NCBI RefSeq assembly: GCF_037201965.1
Contig: NZ_CP147518.1
Location: forward strand, 5,077,001-5,141,000
From: Spirosoma sp. SC4-14
GTDB lineage: Bacteria > Bacteroidota > Bacteroidia > Cytophagales > Spirosomataceae
Reading direction: 5' to 3'
Length of the DNA stretch: 64,000 nucleotides
Shown here piece by piece: positions 35,279-44,646 of this stretch. Both the position numbers and the translations under genes were made by a program. Numbering within the stretch: position 1 is the first letter of the stretch; every line of letters begins with the position of its first letter. The notes below the pieces were generated by a model, which did no database searches, was not told the origin of the DNA, and saw nothing but the letters and a program-made list of their open reading frames with translations.

Positions 35279-36916
35279 ATGCGACAAATTATAACCCTAG
35301 TCGTACTTCTGCTATTGACACAAGTCAGTTTTGCTCAATCGAACCGGCGTTCGTCAAAACCGTTTATCTATTCGGCAACCAGTGAGTGGCAGAAAGTTAC
35401 GCTTAAACCAGGGCAGCGTCAATCGCCCACACCCACAGTTTCCAGCCAGCCCGTTACCCCAACTCAGCCGCCTGCGACCAACCCAAGCCCTACCCCGCAA
35501 CCTGATCTGACCAAATCGGATGTTCCGGCGACCTCAGGCAATGTGGTATCAACACCGGCGACCGAACCCGACCCGGCTCCTTCCAGCCCGGTAGAATCGC
35601 CCGCAGGACGTCTATCGGCATCCGATGCGTCGGCCACTACAACAAGTCCCGATTTCCGCCCGGCCTTTACGGGCGACTTTGTTACCAATCGCAACGGGTG
35701 GAAAGCAGGAAATCATGGCGACTTCCACTACCAGATTGGCATGGGTCGCTATAGTATTCGCAAACGAAATCCTAAAACACAGCAGGTTGCATTTGCCCAT
35801 GTATCGCTTCCCACGAATATTAACCTGAATCGGTCTCTCCAGTTTACCATAAAGCTGGACGTATTAGCCGACTCGGGCAAGGTACCAACCGGCGGAATAC
35901 TTTTTGGGGTAAAAGATTCCCTCAATTTTAGTGCGTTTACAATTAATGGAAAAGGAGAAGCGTCTATTATTCGGGTAGCCGATGGCGAAGCAACGAGCAC
36001 ATATATGCCTGGCGAGTTTTTTAAACCTGGCGTAGCTGTTGAACGAAATCGCAACCGGCTAACAATCCGGCGCCAGGGTAATTCCCTGCATTTTTACATC
36101 AATGAACGGGAAATTCGCAGCAGCCCCTATCCGTTTCGGGTATTTCCGGGTAATGATGTAGGGGTGATTACGTCGGCCTACTGGACAACGTTTCAGAAGC
36201 TTAGCGTAACCCTGGGGGCATCAGATCTTCCGTCGCAGGCTATGGCATCTGATTATTCAACTGCGGCAACCACCGTGGCCAGTGATGTGCCAGCCAGTAG
36301 CCCGGCAGCCATTTCGACATCTGCAGTGAAAGAAAATACGGCTTCGAGTACTCATTCATTCAGCGAATCGTTTACCACCAACCAGCACCGGTGGCTGGTT
36401 GGAAAAAAAAACGGCTACGAACTAGAGGTTATGCAGGGTAGCTACTACATCCGCAAAATTGCGGCTACGGCTTCGCACCCCGCCCGAACCTATATACCGC
36501 TTCCCTCATCCATCGATCTTAATAAAGCCGAATCGTTTACGATAACTGCCGATATGACCGTTCCGCCCGGTGTTCAGCCAAACGGTGGCTTGCTGATTGG
36601 GGTGCAGGATGTAAATAACTATTGTCAGTTTCAGTTGATTGGCACAAATCTGGTCTCTGTTAAATCGCTGATCGATGGCGGTACGTTTGCGAATTACATG
36701 CCAGGAAAGCCAGTTCCTCCCCGTGTTTCGGTCAACAAAGAGCGTAACACATTGATGATCAAAAAGGAATTGAATCAGCTTCATTTCTACATCAACGGCG
36801 AAGAAGTTGTTGACAGTCCGCACGTTTTCCGAAAGTTCAGAGGTAACAAAATTGGCTTTATTACGGGATCGAAAACCGTGAAATTCCAGAATCTAACCGT
36901 GCAGACAGGAAAATAA
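35279..36916 (+). CDS. Secreted protein with two jelly-roll (LamG-like) domains
   Basis: 545 residues with a signal peptide (about 1-20) and a Pro/Thr/Ser linker (about 50-120). Two copies of one beta domain follow (about 130-315 and about 360-543); each contains a SYxIRK, LPxxIDLN/NINLN, GGxLFGVxD or GGLLIGVQD, and LHFYIN block. The pattern is that of concanavalin-like jelly rolls found in LamG and 3-keto-disaccharide-hydrolase-like proteins. No catalytic residues recognised, so a binding role is likely. Last gene of the three-gene unit; its stop is 55 bases from the stop of the convergent WG-repeat gene. Confidence 0.8.
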   Translation: MRQIITLVVLLLLTQVSFAQSNRRSSKPFIYSATSEWQKVTLKPGQRQSPTPTVSSQPVTPTQPPATNPSPTPQPDLTKSDVPATSGNVVSTPATEPDPAPSSPVESPAGRLSASDASATTTSPDFRPAFTGDFVTNRNGWKAGNHGDFHYQIGMGRYSIRKRNPKTQQVAFAHVSLPTNINLNRSLQFTIKLDVLADSGKVPTGGILFGVKDSLNFSAFTINGKGEASIIRVADGEATSTYMPGEFFKPGVAVERNRNRLTIRRQGNSLHFYINEREIRSSPYPFRVFPGNDVGVITSAYWTTFQKLSVTLGASDLPSQAMASDYSTAATTVASDVPASSPAAISTSAVKENTASSTHSFSESFTTNQHRWLVGKKNGYELEVMQGSYYIRKIAATASHPARTYIPLPSSIDLNKAESFTITADMTVPPGVQPNGGLLIGVQDVNNYCQFQLIGTNLVSVKSLIDGGTFANYMPGKPVPPRVSVNKERNTLMIKKELNQLHFYINGEEVVDSPHVFRKFRGNKIGFITGSKTVKFQNLTVQTGK

Positions 36917-36928
36917 CTTATCGTTTTC

Positions 36929-36973
36929 GGTTGCTGTGCAGGAGCATGTGGCAGGCAGAGCAACCTCGCTCCT
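36929..36973. other. Interleaved inverted repeats (pseudoknot-like order)
   Basis: GGTTGCT (36929-36935) matches AGCAACC (36959-36965), and AGGAGC (36940-36945) matches GCTCCT (36968-36973). The order a-b-a-b of pairs fits a pseudoknot or two exclusive hairpins in the convergent 3-prime ends. Low certainty that it is functional. Confidence 0.35.
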
Positions 36974-38537
36974 ACTTGCTCACCAGTTGTCCGGCGCGAT
37001 CGATTGTCAGGAGACGGCCATTCAGAAAGACAGAAGCGGTATTGCCCCGAAAGGGAGTTACAGCCTCATACGCTGGCGGAATCATCCATTCATCGTCTTC
37101 ATTTATATAGCCCCACCGGCCATTTTTGCGGGCGCGTCGCCAGCCCTGCTCATCGGTTCCCAGTTCTACTTTGTCGTAGGATTTATCGCCAAAAGCTTCC
37201 TCATACTTGCCCTTCCGGGCATCTACTGGGGTTGTGGACTTTGTTTCCGGCTCGGCTGGGAGTGTTGTTTCAACAGGTCTATTGCCTAACGTTTCCTGCT
37301 TTTTGGTGGGTTCGGTCATAGCCAGTTCCTGTTCGTTAGCACGCCGGTCGGGGGTGTCGGTGGCTTCGCTCGTGGCTATATCGGGTTCTGGCTGTTTCGA
37401 AGCAATAGGCTCTTTTTTTGGGGAAGAACGTTTATCCGACGAATAGGTAGTCTGTTCGGTTTTGGGTTTCGAGTCGGGGGCTCTGTCGCGGGCATTACTG
37501 CTTTTGATAAACCAATAAATAATCGCCAGCAACGCCAGGGCAAACAGAACGCCATATACACCACTGCGATCGCGCGGAACAACCTCCACCCGAACCGTAC
37601 TGAGCGGATTATTATTGGCATCGAAAAGCGTATAGTCGGTAGTTTTGTTTGGCTTTACCCAGCCCCGATTCACGGGCGATAATCCTGCTCCAAGGTCATC
37701 GATGGTAACAGCCAGCAGATTGTCGACCTCCCACGATAGCGTTACCGTCTCCCCTTTGTGGATGCGGGCAGGCTGAGCCGTAAATGTGCGGACAAAGGGC
37801 GGGGTTTCCGGACTAAGCGATGGTTCTGGATAGTAGGGTTCTGGTGTCGTAATCGGAGCCTGCTCCAGCGTTGACTTGTAGAGCACATTCTGCCAATCGG
37901 ACGATACCAACCGTTCGCGGAGTGTATTTCCCTCCGGCTCTCTTACGGCTTTAAACAAATTGTTGACCAGGTAGGAAAAAATCTCCTCCGTTACGACCAG
38001 TTCATCGGCTTTTATGGCGACCAGTAAGTCCTTGAGCAACCACGATGGAATAATACGCTGCGACTTATAGCTGTCCAGTCGGCTGGCAATTTTCTGTCGG
38101 ACTTCATCCCGGCTTAACGGGTTTTCAACAACGGGCGGGGCCACCAAAACAGCAACCGGAGCAGCAGGCATTTCTGATTTTGGCGGATCAGGAATCGTTG
38201 CCAGAATGGCCGGAATCCACCGTTGTGTTACAAATGCACGGGATAACGTCAGGCGTTCGGCTTCCGCAACGATTTCATCTATATGAAAGGGTAAGAGTTG
38301 TTTTTTATCCGCTCGGGCGTAGGCTTCGGCAGTTGTCTTCAGCGTATTGATACGAGGAAACAGCCCTCCTAGTTGATAACTCACATCATTAACCAGCCGC
38401 ATAAATTCGGCAGAGGCAATACCATCCTGCTCGGCTTCGGTTAGCAGACCATTTCTGCGCCATTGCCACTCTTTCAGGTCGCCCTCGTGCAATACGACCT
38501 CTTCTTTAATCCGTTCTTTTAATTCAGCAAGCGTCAT
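36972..38537 (-). CDS. Membrane protein with Ig-like domain and C-terminal WG repeat
   Basis: 521 residues, ATG at 38537. The N-terminal about 230 residues are helical and charged with no signal peptide; residues about 250-320 (IHKGETVTLSWEVDNLLAVTIDDLG) form an Ig-like beta domain; one transmembrane helix lies near 333-352 (GVLFALALLAIIYWFIK); a Ser/Thr/Pro/Lys-rich linker leads to a WG-repeat-like end (GRWGYINEDDEWMIPPAYEAV, about 463-520). Last gene of the six-gene operon, preceded by an intercistronic hairpin. The long disordered linker and single TM suggest a bridge across the membrane in the proposed system. Function unknown. Confidence 0.85.
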   Translation of the reverse strand: MTLAELKERIKEEVVLHEGDLKEWQWRRNGLLTEAEQDGIASAEFMRLVNDVSYQLGGLFPRINTLKTTAEAYARADKKQLLPFHIDEIVAEAERLTLSRAFVTQRWIPAILATIPDPPKSEMPAAPVAVLVAPPVVENPLSRDEVRQKIASRLDSYKSQRIIPSWLLKDLLVAIKADELVVTEEIFSYLVNNLFKAVREPEGNTLRERLVSSDWQNVLYKSTLEQAPITTPEPYYPEPSLSPETPPFVRTFTAQPARIHKGETVTLSWEVDNLLAVTIDDLGAGLSPVNRGWVKPNKTTDYTLFDANNNPLSTVRVEVVPRDRSGVYGVLFALALLAIIYWFIKSSNARDRAPDSKPKTEQTTYSSDKRSSPKKEPIASKQPEPDIATSEATDTPDRRANEQELAMTEPTKKQETLGNRPVETTLPAEPETKSTTPVDARKGKYEEAFGDKSYDKVELGTDEQGWRRARKNGRWGYINEDDEWMIPPAYEAVTPFRGNTASVFLNGRLLTIDRAGQLVSK

Positions 38538-38553
38538 TGTGAATTAGTTGGCA

Positions 38554-38579
38554 GCGGGTACTTCATGCGAAGTACCCGC
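38554..38579 (-). repeat. Perfect 11-bp intercistronic hairpin
   Basis: GCGGGTACTTC (38554-38564) pairs with GAAGTACCCGC (38569-38579) around the tetraloop ATGC. It lies between the coiled-coil membrane gene and the WG-repeat gene. Confidence 0.65.
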
Positions 38580-38591
38580 CCCTTACAACCA

Positions 38592-39422
38592 TCAGGCATA
38601 GAAACTAATTTCTGCTTTTTCAGTTATATGCCATTTTTCGCCCTGTAATTGCAACTTTCCGTCCGAAATCATGTGGATTCGGCTGTTTGCTTCGGGTCTG
38701 GAGTTATAATTGCAGGCATCGCTAAGATAAGAATAAGGATCGCTCAGCGCCAGCCGTTGTGCCTCAAAATCGTCGGTAACCCGAAACGTTGCCTGTCCGG
38801 GTGCAGTCGGCGTAATCACAAATACCATCGGTCGATTGGGAGTTTCGACCAAACTACTAACGCTAAATCCGCCTGGCACGTCAACTGTCCGGGCATAGAG
38901 TTTGGCCGGTGGCCCAGCAACAGGCACAGGCGCTGGCCGCTGCGTCTGTGACGATACCGGCCTCGGCGTTGTTGCTTTAGCCTCCGCTTGGCGGCTAACG
39001 GGTTTAGCTTCGGCAGCAGGTGCTGGCATAGCCGGAATAACACTCTCGGCTGTGACACGCAGAGACTGGGCCTCACGAAGCTGAGCAATCTGACTCTCCA
39101 GCGCTTTTAGCTTGGTTAGCAACGCCTTGTTATCGCGCTCCAGCGAAAGCACTCGTCCGCTCAACTCCCGAATGCCATCAGCGCTGCCTGAAACCGAACG
39201 GCGTTCTGCGTTAAGTTTTTCCCAACCCAGCCGGTTCTGCCACCAGAGCAAAACCAGTCCAATCAGCGCCAGTATCGACAGAGCCAGCGCCAGATACGTA
39301 TAAGCAGGCGGTTTAGTGGCCGCATCAGCAGTCGTTGCCGTTGTGTCCTGCGCCTGAGCAACCAGGCTGGCTGTCAGTGCAACTACGAACAGACAGCTCA
39401 TTCTGAATCGTTGCATTATCAT
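38592..39422 (-). CDS. Exported membrane-anchored coiled-coil protein
   Basis: 276 residues from the ATG at 39422 (a second ATG at 39416 is equally possible; longer in-frame starts overlap the previous gene). A signal peptide (ending VAQAQ) is followed by a TM helix about 43-65 (LALSILALIGLVLLWW), a coiled coil about 68-118 (LSLERDNKALLTKLKALESQI), an Ala/Pro-rich linker, and a C-terminal beta-rich domain (FSVSSLVETPNRPMVFVITP). It lies four bases after the Hsp70-like gene and so is translationally linked. Likely a scaffold of the proposed complex. Confidence 0.82.
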   Translation of the reverse strand: MIMQRFRMSCLFVVALTASLVAQAQDTTATTADAATKPPAYTYLALALSILALIGLVLLWWQNRLGWEKLNAERRSVSGSADGIRELSGRVLSLERDNKALLTKLKALESQIAQLREAQSLRVTAESVIPAMPAPAAEAKPVSRQAEAKATTPRPVSSQTQRPAPVPVAGPPAKLYARTVDVPGGFSVSSLVETPNRPMVFVITPTAPGQATFRVTDDFEAQRLALSDPYSYLSDACNYNSRPEANSRIHMISDGKLQLQGEKWHITEKAEISFYA

Positions 39423-39426
39423 TCGG

Positions 39427-42400
39427 TTACGACTGATTTTTGGCAATGTATTTAGAAAGTTCGTACAACGCATTCTTGAGCGGCAGGAAGAAGAACGTTT
39501 CCGACAGTCGGGCATCCTGGTCGCGTTCGACGTGCAGTTTGGCCAGCATGTAGCTATCGTGCAGTATGCTGCTGCGCGTCACATCCGAGCCAACCAGAAA
39601 ATCGTAGTAATCCTGTGTCCGGCGAATTCCGAAATCGCCCAAAAATGCGGCAATAGAGCTATTCTTGAGCGTTTTCTCCAGAAAGTCGCGAACATTTCGC
39701 AATACCGAATCATGAAAATCGCGCTCATGCCCAACCGTATCGACCGTGGTTTCATTGTACGTAAACGTTACCGGGTGATCCGGCTCGTTGCCCCAGTAGG
39801 CCGTTGTCTGATTGCCGCGATACTGATCCCGGTCGGTGGCTGTCTGGTACAGAACAGCACCGTTGGCCGTAGTCTCTTTTGGATTGTCGGTCAGCAGAAT
39901 CTGGAAGTTTGGCGGAACGGACTTCGTCGTATAGGCCATCAGCAATCGTTTGGTATAATCGACCAGGTCGCCCCGTGTGCCAAGCAGATTCAGGTATTGG
40001 CTACCCCGGCCCGTAAAGGTAAGGAAACGGGGTAACTCAAGCTGTACGCCCTCGCCCTGCTTTTCCTGCGATTCGATCAACTGAACCAAATGATAGATAA
40101 GAGCCGCATAGTGTAGATACAAGACAATCAGCAGCGCCGGTTGCTGGTTCTGAATAGCCTTCGTAAACTGGAAATGATCGTCGTATTTGAACAATAGACT
40201 CACCACATCTTCGGGCGACATTCGGCGCTTTGGGTCCAAAAACGCATCCAGCGTTTGATCGGCACCGGTTTTCTGGCTCGACGGGTTATTGCTCCGGTAC
40301 GTCAGGAAGTTCGACAAAAAGCCGTTATCCATCCGTCCTGATGGGGCTCCGGTTTCGTCCAGTCCGCCACCCCAGATGTCGTTAGCCGCAAATCGGAACG
40401 ACGTGTTGAAATAATGCCGCTGCCCCTGCGCAAAAAACATCAGGTCGGAGGTGCCGCCCCCAACGTCGATGTTGACAGCATTGGCCGTTGGCAACACGCC
40501 CTGGCGTTGCAGGTAAAAATACGGAGCCAGCGATTCCAGAATGGGTTCGTCCTGAAAATAGGCCGTTGTTCCGAAAACTTCCTGCATGGCCTTGTTCCAC
40601 TCGGCCGCCAGTCGGTTCCGCGTCCGACGGGTCATGCTCGACGGCGCTAGCCAAACGATTCGGGTTAGGGCTACATCGCCTTTATTCTGAACTACCTTAT
40701 GCCGAATCAGCAGCAACAGGGTTTCGAAAAACGCCCGCACCCGCAGGTCGTTCAGCGTATCGTTGGGTTTGTTTTCGAACAGCCATTTCAGGGTCGACAC
40801 ATAGCGGTTATTGTCGCCAACGGTAACCTGTTCGAGATCGATATTGAAGCCCAGGTTCAGTTTCGAGAACAGATAATCGCCCCCCTGCGTCAGTCCTTCG
40901 CGCTCGTAGACGGTAGTGCGCAAGGGGAAAGCAAACGGTGTTCCCAAACGCGGATTGCGGCCAATGAGCGGTGGCACAAACTCCCGACGAATCAGGGGTT
41001 CTAACTGCTCAAATGCCCCAAAACTACTCTTCACACTATACCGATCGTAGTCGCGGCTGATACCCGGCCCGGAATAGGGTTTGTTGAGGAGCACCATCTG
41101 CAAATCATCGTCGGTAACGGTTAGTGGTTCGGGGTCGGGTTTGGCACCACCCTGGTCTTTTACCAGATAGGCAACGTGTGTATTCGATGTGCCGAAGTCG
41201 ACGGCAAACGTAAATTCTTCGTACCCCCGGTTCGTAATCGTAATGAACTCAGGAACCACTATGCCCCGATACGGTATGTCATTGTGGGCCAGTTGAATTT
41301 CGACCAGGTCGAATGCTTCATTCACTTTGTAATAATACGAGGCCGGACGCTCGCCTACTTTCGGGCTGCGCGGTTGTGGTTTACCGCTCGTCAGTGCGTG
41401 CTGGCTAACAATATCGGGGAAACGATAAAAATTAGCCTGTGTGCCCTGCGATACCGTTCCGTCGGCCAGCAACATCGTATACCGATTCAGCATTTGCTGA
41501 TCAGGAATAGTCAGTCGATAAAATGGAAAGAAGCCCATTCCCACCGGCAAATCGAGCACTTTCTCGGGCTGATTTAGTTCGTAGGTTTTGCGAAATTCCA
41601 CAAACCGCACGTTCTGACCGCGCACTGGCACTTTCAGAATGGCCGTTACGCGCTGATCGCTGATGTCGAGCGTCAGGTAGTTGCGCAGGTCATCGAGCGT
41701 AAAGAAATTAAAGTATTCTTTGCGGATCGGCAGCAGAAAATCGCAGTCGGCGCGATTCTGGGTTCCCGTAAAAAAGCGTTCATTATTGATTTTGAACGGC
41801 ATCCGAATGAGGAAGTCTTCCAGAAAATCATCGGTCGATACAAATGGGTATTGCACATTATCGACACCCGGCAGCCGTCGGTCAGCCAGCAAGCCGCCCG
41901 CTCCTAGGTCGTTTAGCAACGACGAGGGTATGACGGTCCGTGAATCCCATTCGGTATTTTTCACATAACGACCGCGAACGTCCATCCGCGACGCCAACGC
42001 CAGGGGTGGCTTCACATCGGTTTTTACGCCGTTCTTGTTGGTTTCTTCTTTGTAATAGCTAACTGTCGGCAGCATCACAAAATCGCTATTGCTTTCCACT
42101 TCCCGCAACACATCGTCGGCACGGACACTGTAGAGTGGCAATCCCGTTACGACCTGTAGGGTGCTAAACCCTTCGATATTTGTGCGAATCGGGTCGAAAT
42201 CGTTGAGAGTTTTCGAGGTATCGACGGGTAGCGGATACGGATTATCGCGGAACAGTTTGTCCAGAAACTTAGTCAGGCCGCTGTTTTCGGGCAATAGGCT
42301 CTTATACTGATCGAACAACCGGCTCAGGTAGGTCACAAACGCCCGGTCGCGACTTTCGAGCGGCACATAGTCCTGCTGAAAAAAGATTCGCCCGGTGCTG

Positions 42401-42987
42401 CTCTTCGGTGGATCAAGAAACTTGTTCTGTCGTTCCTGTTCCCAGTTGGGCGATGTAAACACCAGCGTCAGGGGCGACGTTCCTCCCAGCAAAGCACCTT
42501 TATAATAAATCAGGGTAAAGGTTTGCAGATTGGCCAGGTCGTGGCGCATATCCAGTTCAAGTGCCTTTGCCAAAACACGGTGGGGATGCCGACGGCTGGG
42601 CGCATTCGGCAACGGTGTTTTCTGGTTTAGTGCATTCAGGCGGTCGGCCCGGTTCCAGACACGATAGGTCAGGTCGGGACTGGAACCTGCCTGAAACAAC
42701 AGTTCCAGCAGGTCGAGGCAGTGCGAAACCAGCACATGGTACATGGTCGGCTGAGCTGGGCGCAGGTCGTTCATTACCAACCTGAAAGCCGCATCGAACA
42801 GATACAGCCGCGCAAACGGCGACGGAATCGACGTACCGGCTTTAGCAGCCAGTCCTGCCTGATTGAGCATCGTATCAGGAATATGTTCAATCCGGTTACC
42901 TACCAGCCCAACGGTTCCGCCCGTCCAGCCAAGGTGATTTTGTTCGACCACATTGGGGTCATTGTCTATACGAAGGATATGGGGCAT
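39427..42987 (-). CDS. Large Hsp70/actin-like ATPase with unknown N-terminal half (SrfB-like)
   Basis: 1186 residues, ATG at 42987. Actin-fold ATPase motifs lie in the second half: phosphate-1 FAVDFGTSNTH near 595, phosphate-2 NIDVGGGTSDLMFF near 840 and adenosine motif FLTFTGRGSQYLNLLG near 992. The first 590 residues have no family I recognise. Size and layout recall the proteobacterial SrfB family (Hsp70-like), which is inference. It follows the tubulin-like gene after a 140-base gap holding a hairpin, and is followed by the coiled-coil gene after four bases. No signal peptide, so cytosolic. It may be a polymerising or client-binding ATPase. Confidence 0.86.
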   Translation of the reverse strand: MPHILRIDNDPNVVEQNHLGWTGGTVGLVGNRIEHIPDTMLNQAGLAAKAGTSIPSPFARLYLFDAAFRLVMNDLRPAQPTMYHVLVSHCLDLLELLFQAGSSPDLTYRVWNRADRLNALNQKTPLPNAPSRRHPHRVLAKALELDMRHDLANLQTFTLIYYKGALLGGTSPLTLVFTSPNWEQERQNKFLDPPKSSTGRIFFQQDYVPLESRDRAFVTYLSRLFDQYKSLLPENSGLTKFLDKLFRDNPYPLPVDTSKTLNDFDPIRTNIEGFSTLQVVTGLPLYSVRADDVLREVESNSDFVMLPTVSYYKEETNKNGVKTDVKPPLALASRMDVRGRYVKNTEWDSRTVIPSSLLNDLGAGGLLADRRLPGVDNVQYPFVSTDDFLEDFLIRMPFKINNERFFTGTQNRADCDFLLPIRKEYFNFFTLDDLRNYLTLDISDQRVTAILKVPVRGQNVRFVEFRKTYELNQPEKVLDLPVGMGFFPFYRLTIPDQQMLNRYTMLLADGTVSQGTQANFYRFPDIVSQHALTSGKPQPRSPKVGERPASYYYKVNEAFDLVEIQLAHNDIPYRGIVVPEFITITNRGYEEFTFAVDFGTSNTHVAYLVKDQGGAKPDPEPLTVTDDDLQMVLLNKPYSGPGISRDYDRYSVKSSFGAFEQLEPLIRREFVPPLIGRNPRLGTPFAFPLRTTVYEREGLTQGGDYLFSKLNLGFNIDLEQVTVGDNNRYVSTLKWLFENKPNDTLNDLRVRAFFETLLLLIRHKVVQNKGDVALTRIVWLAPSSMTRRTRNRLAAEWNKAMQEVFGTTAYFQDEPILESLAPYFYLQRQGVLPTANAVNIDVGGGTSDLMFFAQGQRHYFNTSFRFAANDIWGGGLDETGAPSGRMDNGFLSNFLTYRSNNPSSQKTGADQTLDAFLDPKRRMSPEDVVSLLFKYDDHFQFTKAIQNQQPALLIVLYLHYAALIYHLVQLIESQEKQGEGVQLELPRFLTFTGRGSQYLNLLGTRGDLVDYTKRLLMAYTTKSVPPNFQILLTDNPKETTANGAVLYQTATDRDQYRGNQTTAYWGNEPDHPVTFTYNETTVDTVGHERDFHDSVLRNVRDFLEKTLKNSSIAAFLGDFGIRRTQDYYDFLVGSDVTRSSILHDSYMLAKLHVERDQDARLSETFFFLPLKNALYELSKYIAKNQS

Positions 42988-43007
42988 ACTGAAGTTTTCA
43001 GTTTTGG

Positions 43008-43126
43008 AGCCCCTACCCCCAAGGGAGAAGCGCTGCCTCGCAGTCCAATGCTGCCTGTTTTCAAAGCGCAGGGATGATGCGAAAGCAACTAAGCGGCAGC
43101 GCTTCCCCCTTTGGGAGTAGGGGGCT
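43008..43126 (-). repeat. Long imperfect inverted repeat in the operon
   Basis: Arms 43008-43037 and 43095-43126 pair over about 30 bases with a few mismatches and bulges; the inner ends GCGCTGCC/GGCAGCGC match exactly. It lies immediately past the tubulin-like stop and before the actin-like gene, and its C/G-rich text resembles the element near 27.8 kb. Confidence 0.65.
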
Positions 43127-43127
43127 G

Positions 43128-44624
43128 TTATACTAATTGCCGGTTAAGATCACCGAGTTTCTGAACACATTTGTCGGCTACAGCCATAAGCAGGTGCATC
43201 AGCCGCGTTTCGGCTTGTGGATACTGAGCCAGCAGTTTGGGTTCAGCATCGCCCGCTTCGTTGAGCAGAAAGCTCTCGCTGATACCCTTATCGCCAAAGC
43301 CCATGAATGTTTTGGGTTCAATCTGTTTGGCCCGCACCATCCCGTTAAAATCGGTCTGGAAGTTGAACGGATCGAATTTCCGGTCGTTATCGGCCATTTC
43401 GGTCATCCATTTCCGGAAAGCATCGCCCATAAATTTAGTCAATGCCACAAAATAGGTACTACTGCCTAACTGCTGCTGCAAGCCCAGACTCCTGGCAAAC
43501 GATTCGCGCAGGTTGGCCGGAACATACTCAGTGTAGAATTTACTGGCGTAGGCAAACCGAACCAGTGGCAACATGACGTTCCGATAAGTGGAATCGGCAA
43601 AATGCGCGAAATCGAGCTGACGATCATCCCGACGGAGACCATATTCGTAGTACGTCCGGTTTCCGGCAAATTCGCCTGCACTCCGACTGGCAAAATCCAG
43701 AACGGTTTCGGCCGCCAACAGTTCTACAATGTGCGCATTGTTGGCCTGTTTGGCTCCGCCTTCTACGTTTGCATAGAGTTTAGCGCCGGGCTTATCGCCA
43801 ATGTAGTAGAGCGAATCGAGGTGAATCTGATTCTGGTAGTATGACAGAGCCGCTTTCGTTTTCGAATTGAAGCGATTCTGGTCAATGGCACTCTGGCCGT
43901 TTTCTTCCAGGGCAAAATAGGGCATTACCGTAACGGCACCTTTACGCGCATTGCGGATGGGCATTTTCTGGCTCGGCTCCTGCAACAGTTTTACCAGTTG
44001 TGGAAAACCTGACGAGCCCGTACCGCCAAAGATCGAACTGATGATAAAAATCCGGTCGGTTTCGTTGTTAAACGCCCCAACAAAATATTTGTACAGCGCC
44101 GAGTCTTCCAGCGCGTTGAAAACAACGCTCCCGATATTAGGATTCCCCTTGAACCCAACCGACAGATCGAGCTTCAATTCTGCACTGGTTGGTTTAGCCG
44201 AATTATCATAAAGCACTTTGAGCAGTTCCCGGTCGATGTCGTCCATCGTACTTACGTTCAGAAACTCTTCAAACGTCCCCTGATGTTCGGTCAGTTGGGG
44301 CAGAAATGAATCACCGATCCGTTCCTGAGTTGTTTCACTCTGGAGCGTTCCCAGCGACTGAATTAATGTAGAGAAAAAGGCTTTGGGGGCATCGGACTGA
44401 CCCGATGGTGCCGCTCCGTTTGGGTAAGCCCCATTCCGAATGGTCCGATACAGTTCTACTGTATTCAGTGCACGCGCCGTGTCGCCATTCTGCATATCCA
44501 TGTCCAGCAGAATCGGAATAAGTGTCAGGTTGTCGGGCACTTTAGCCCCGGCGGCCAGTAGCATTGTCAACGAGCGTAACACACGCGCTCCCGTACCACC
44601 GATAGCAAAAACAAAAAGCTTCAT
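43128..44624 (-). CDS. Tubulin/FtsZ-like GTPase (Tubulin_2-like family)
   Basis: 498 residues. The N-terminal Rossmann-like start FAIGGTGARVLRSLTMLL (5-22) and SIFGGTGSSGFPQLVKLL (about 196-213) correspond to the nucleotide loops of tubulins and FtsZ; the second is the GGGTG[ST]G signature with a Phe first. LIPILLDMDMQNGDT (about 35-49) lies where the ribose and phosphate contacts fall. A tubulin-like GTPase with an associated vWA protein was predicted to remodel membranes in a bacterial/archaeal family described by comparative genomics (Makarova and Koonin). Polymerisation is not shown. It is third in the operon. Confidence 0.85.
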   Translation of the reverse strand: MKLFVFAIGGTGARVLRSLTMLLAAGAKVPDNLTLIPILLDMDMQNGDTARALNTVELYRTIRNGAYPNGAAPSGQSDAPKAFFSTLIQSLGTLQSETTQERIGDSFLPQLTEHQGTFEEFLNVSTMDDIDRELLKVLYDNSAKPTSAELKLDLSVGFKGNPNIGSVVFNALEDSALYKYFVGAFNNETDRIFIISSIFGGTGSSGFPQLVKLLQEPSQKMPIRNARKGAVTVMPYFALEENGQSAIDQNRFNSKTKAALSYYQNQIHLDSLYYIGDKPGAKLYANVEGGAKQANNAHIVELLAAETVLDFASRSAGEFAGNRTYYEYGLRRDDRQLDFAHFADSTYRNVMLPLVRFAYASKFYTEYVPANLRESFARSLGLQQQLGSSTYFVALTKFMGDAFRKWMTEMADNDRKFDPFNFQTDFNGMVRAKQIEPKTFMGFGDKGISESFLLNEAGDAEPKLLAQYPQAETRLMHLLMAVADKCVQKLGDLNRQLV

Positions 44625-44646
44625 TTTGGAACGTTTACGGATTCCA

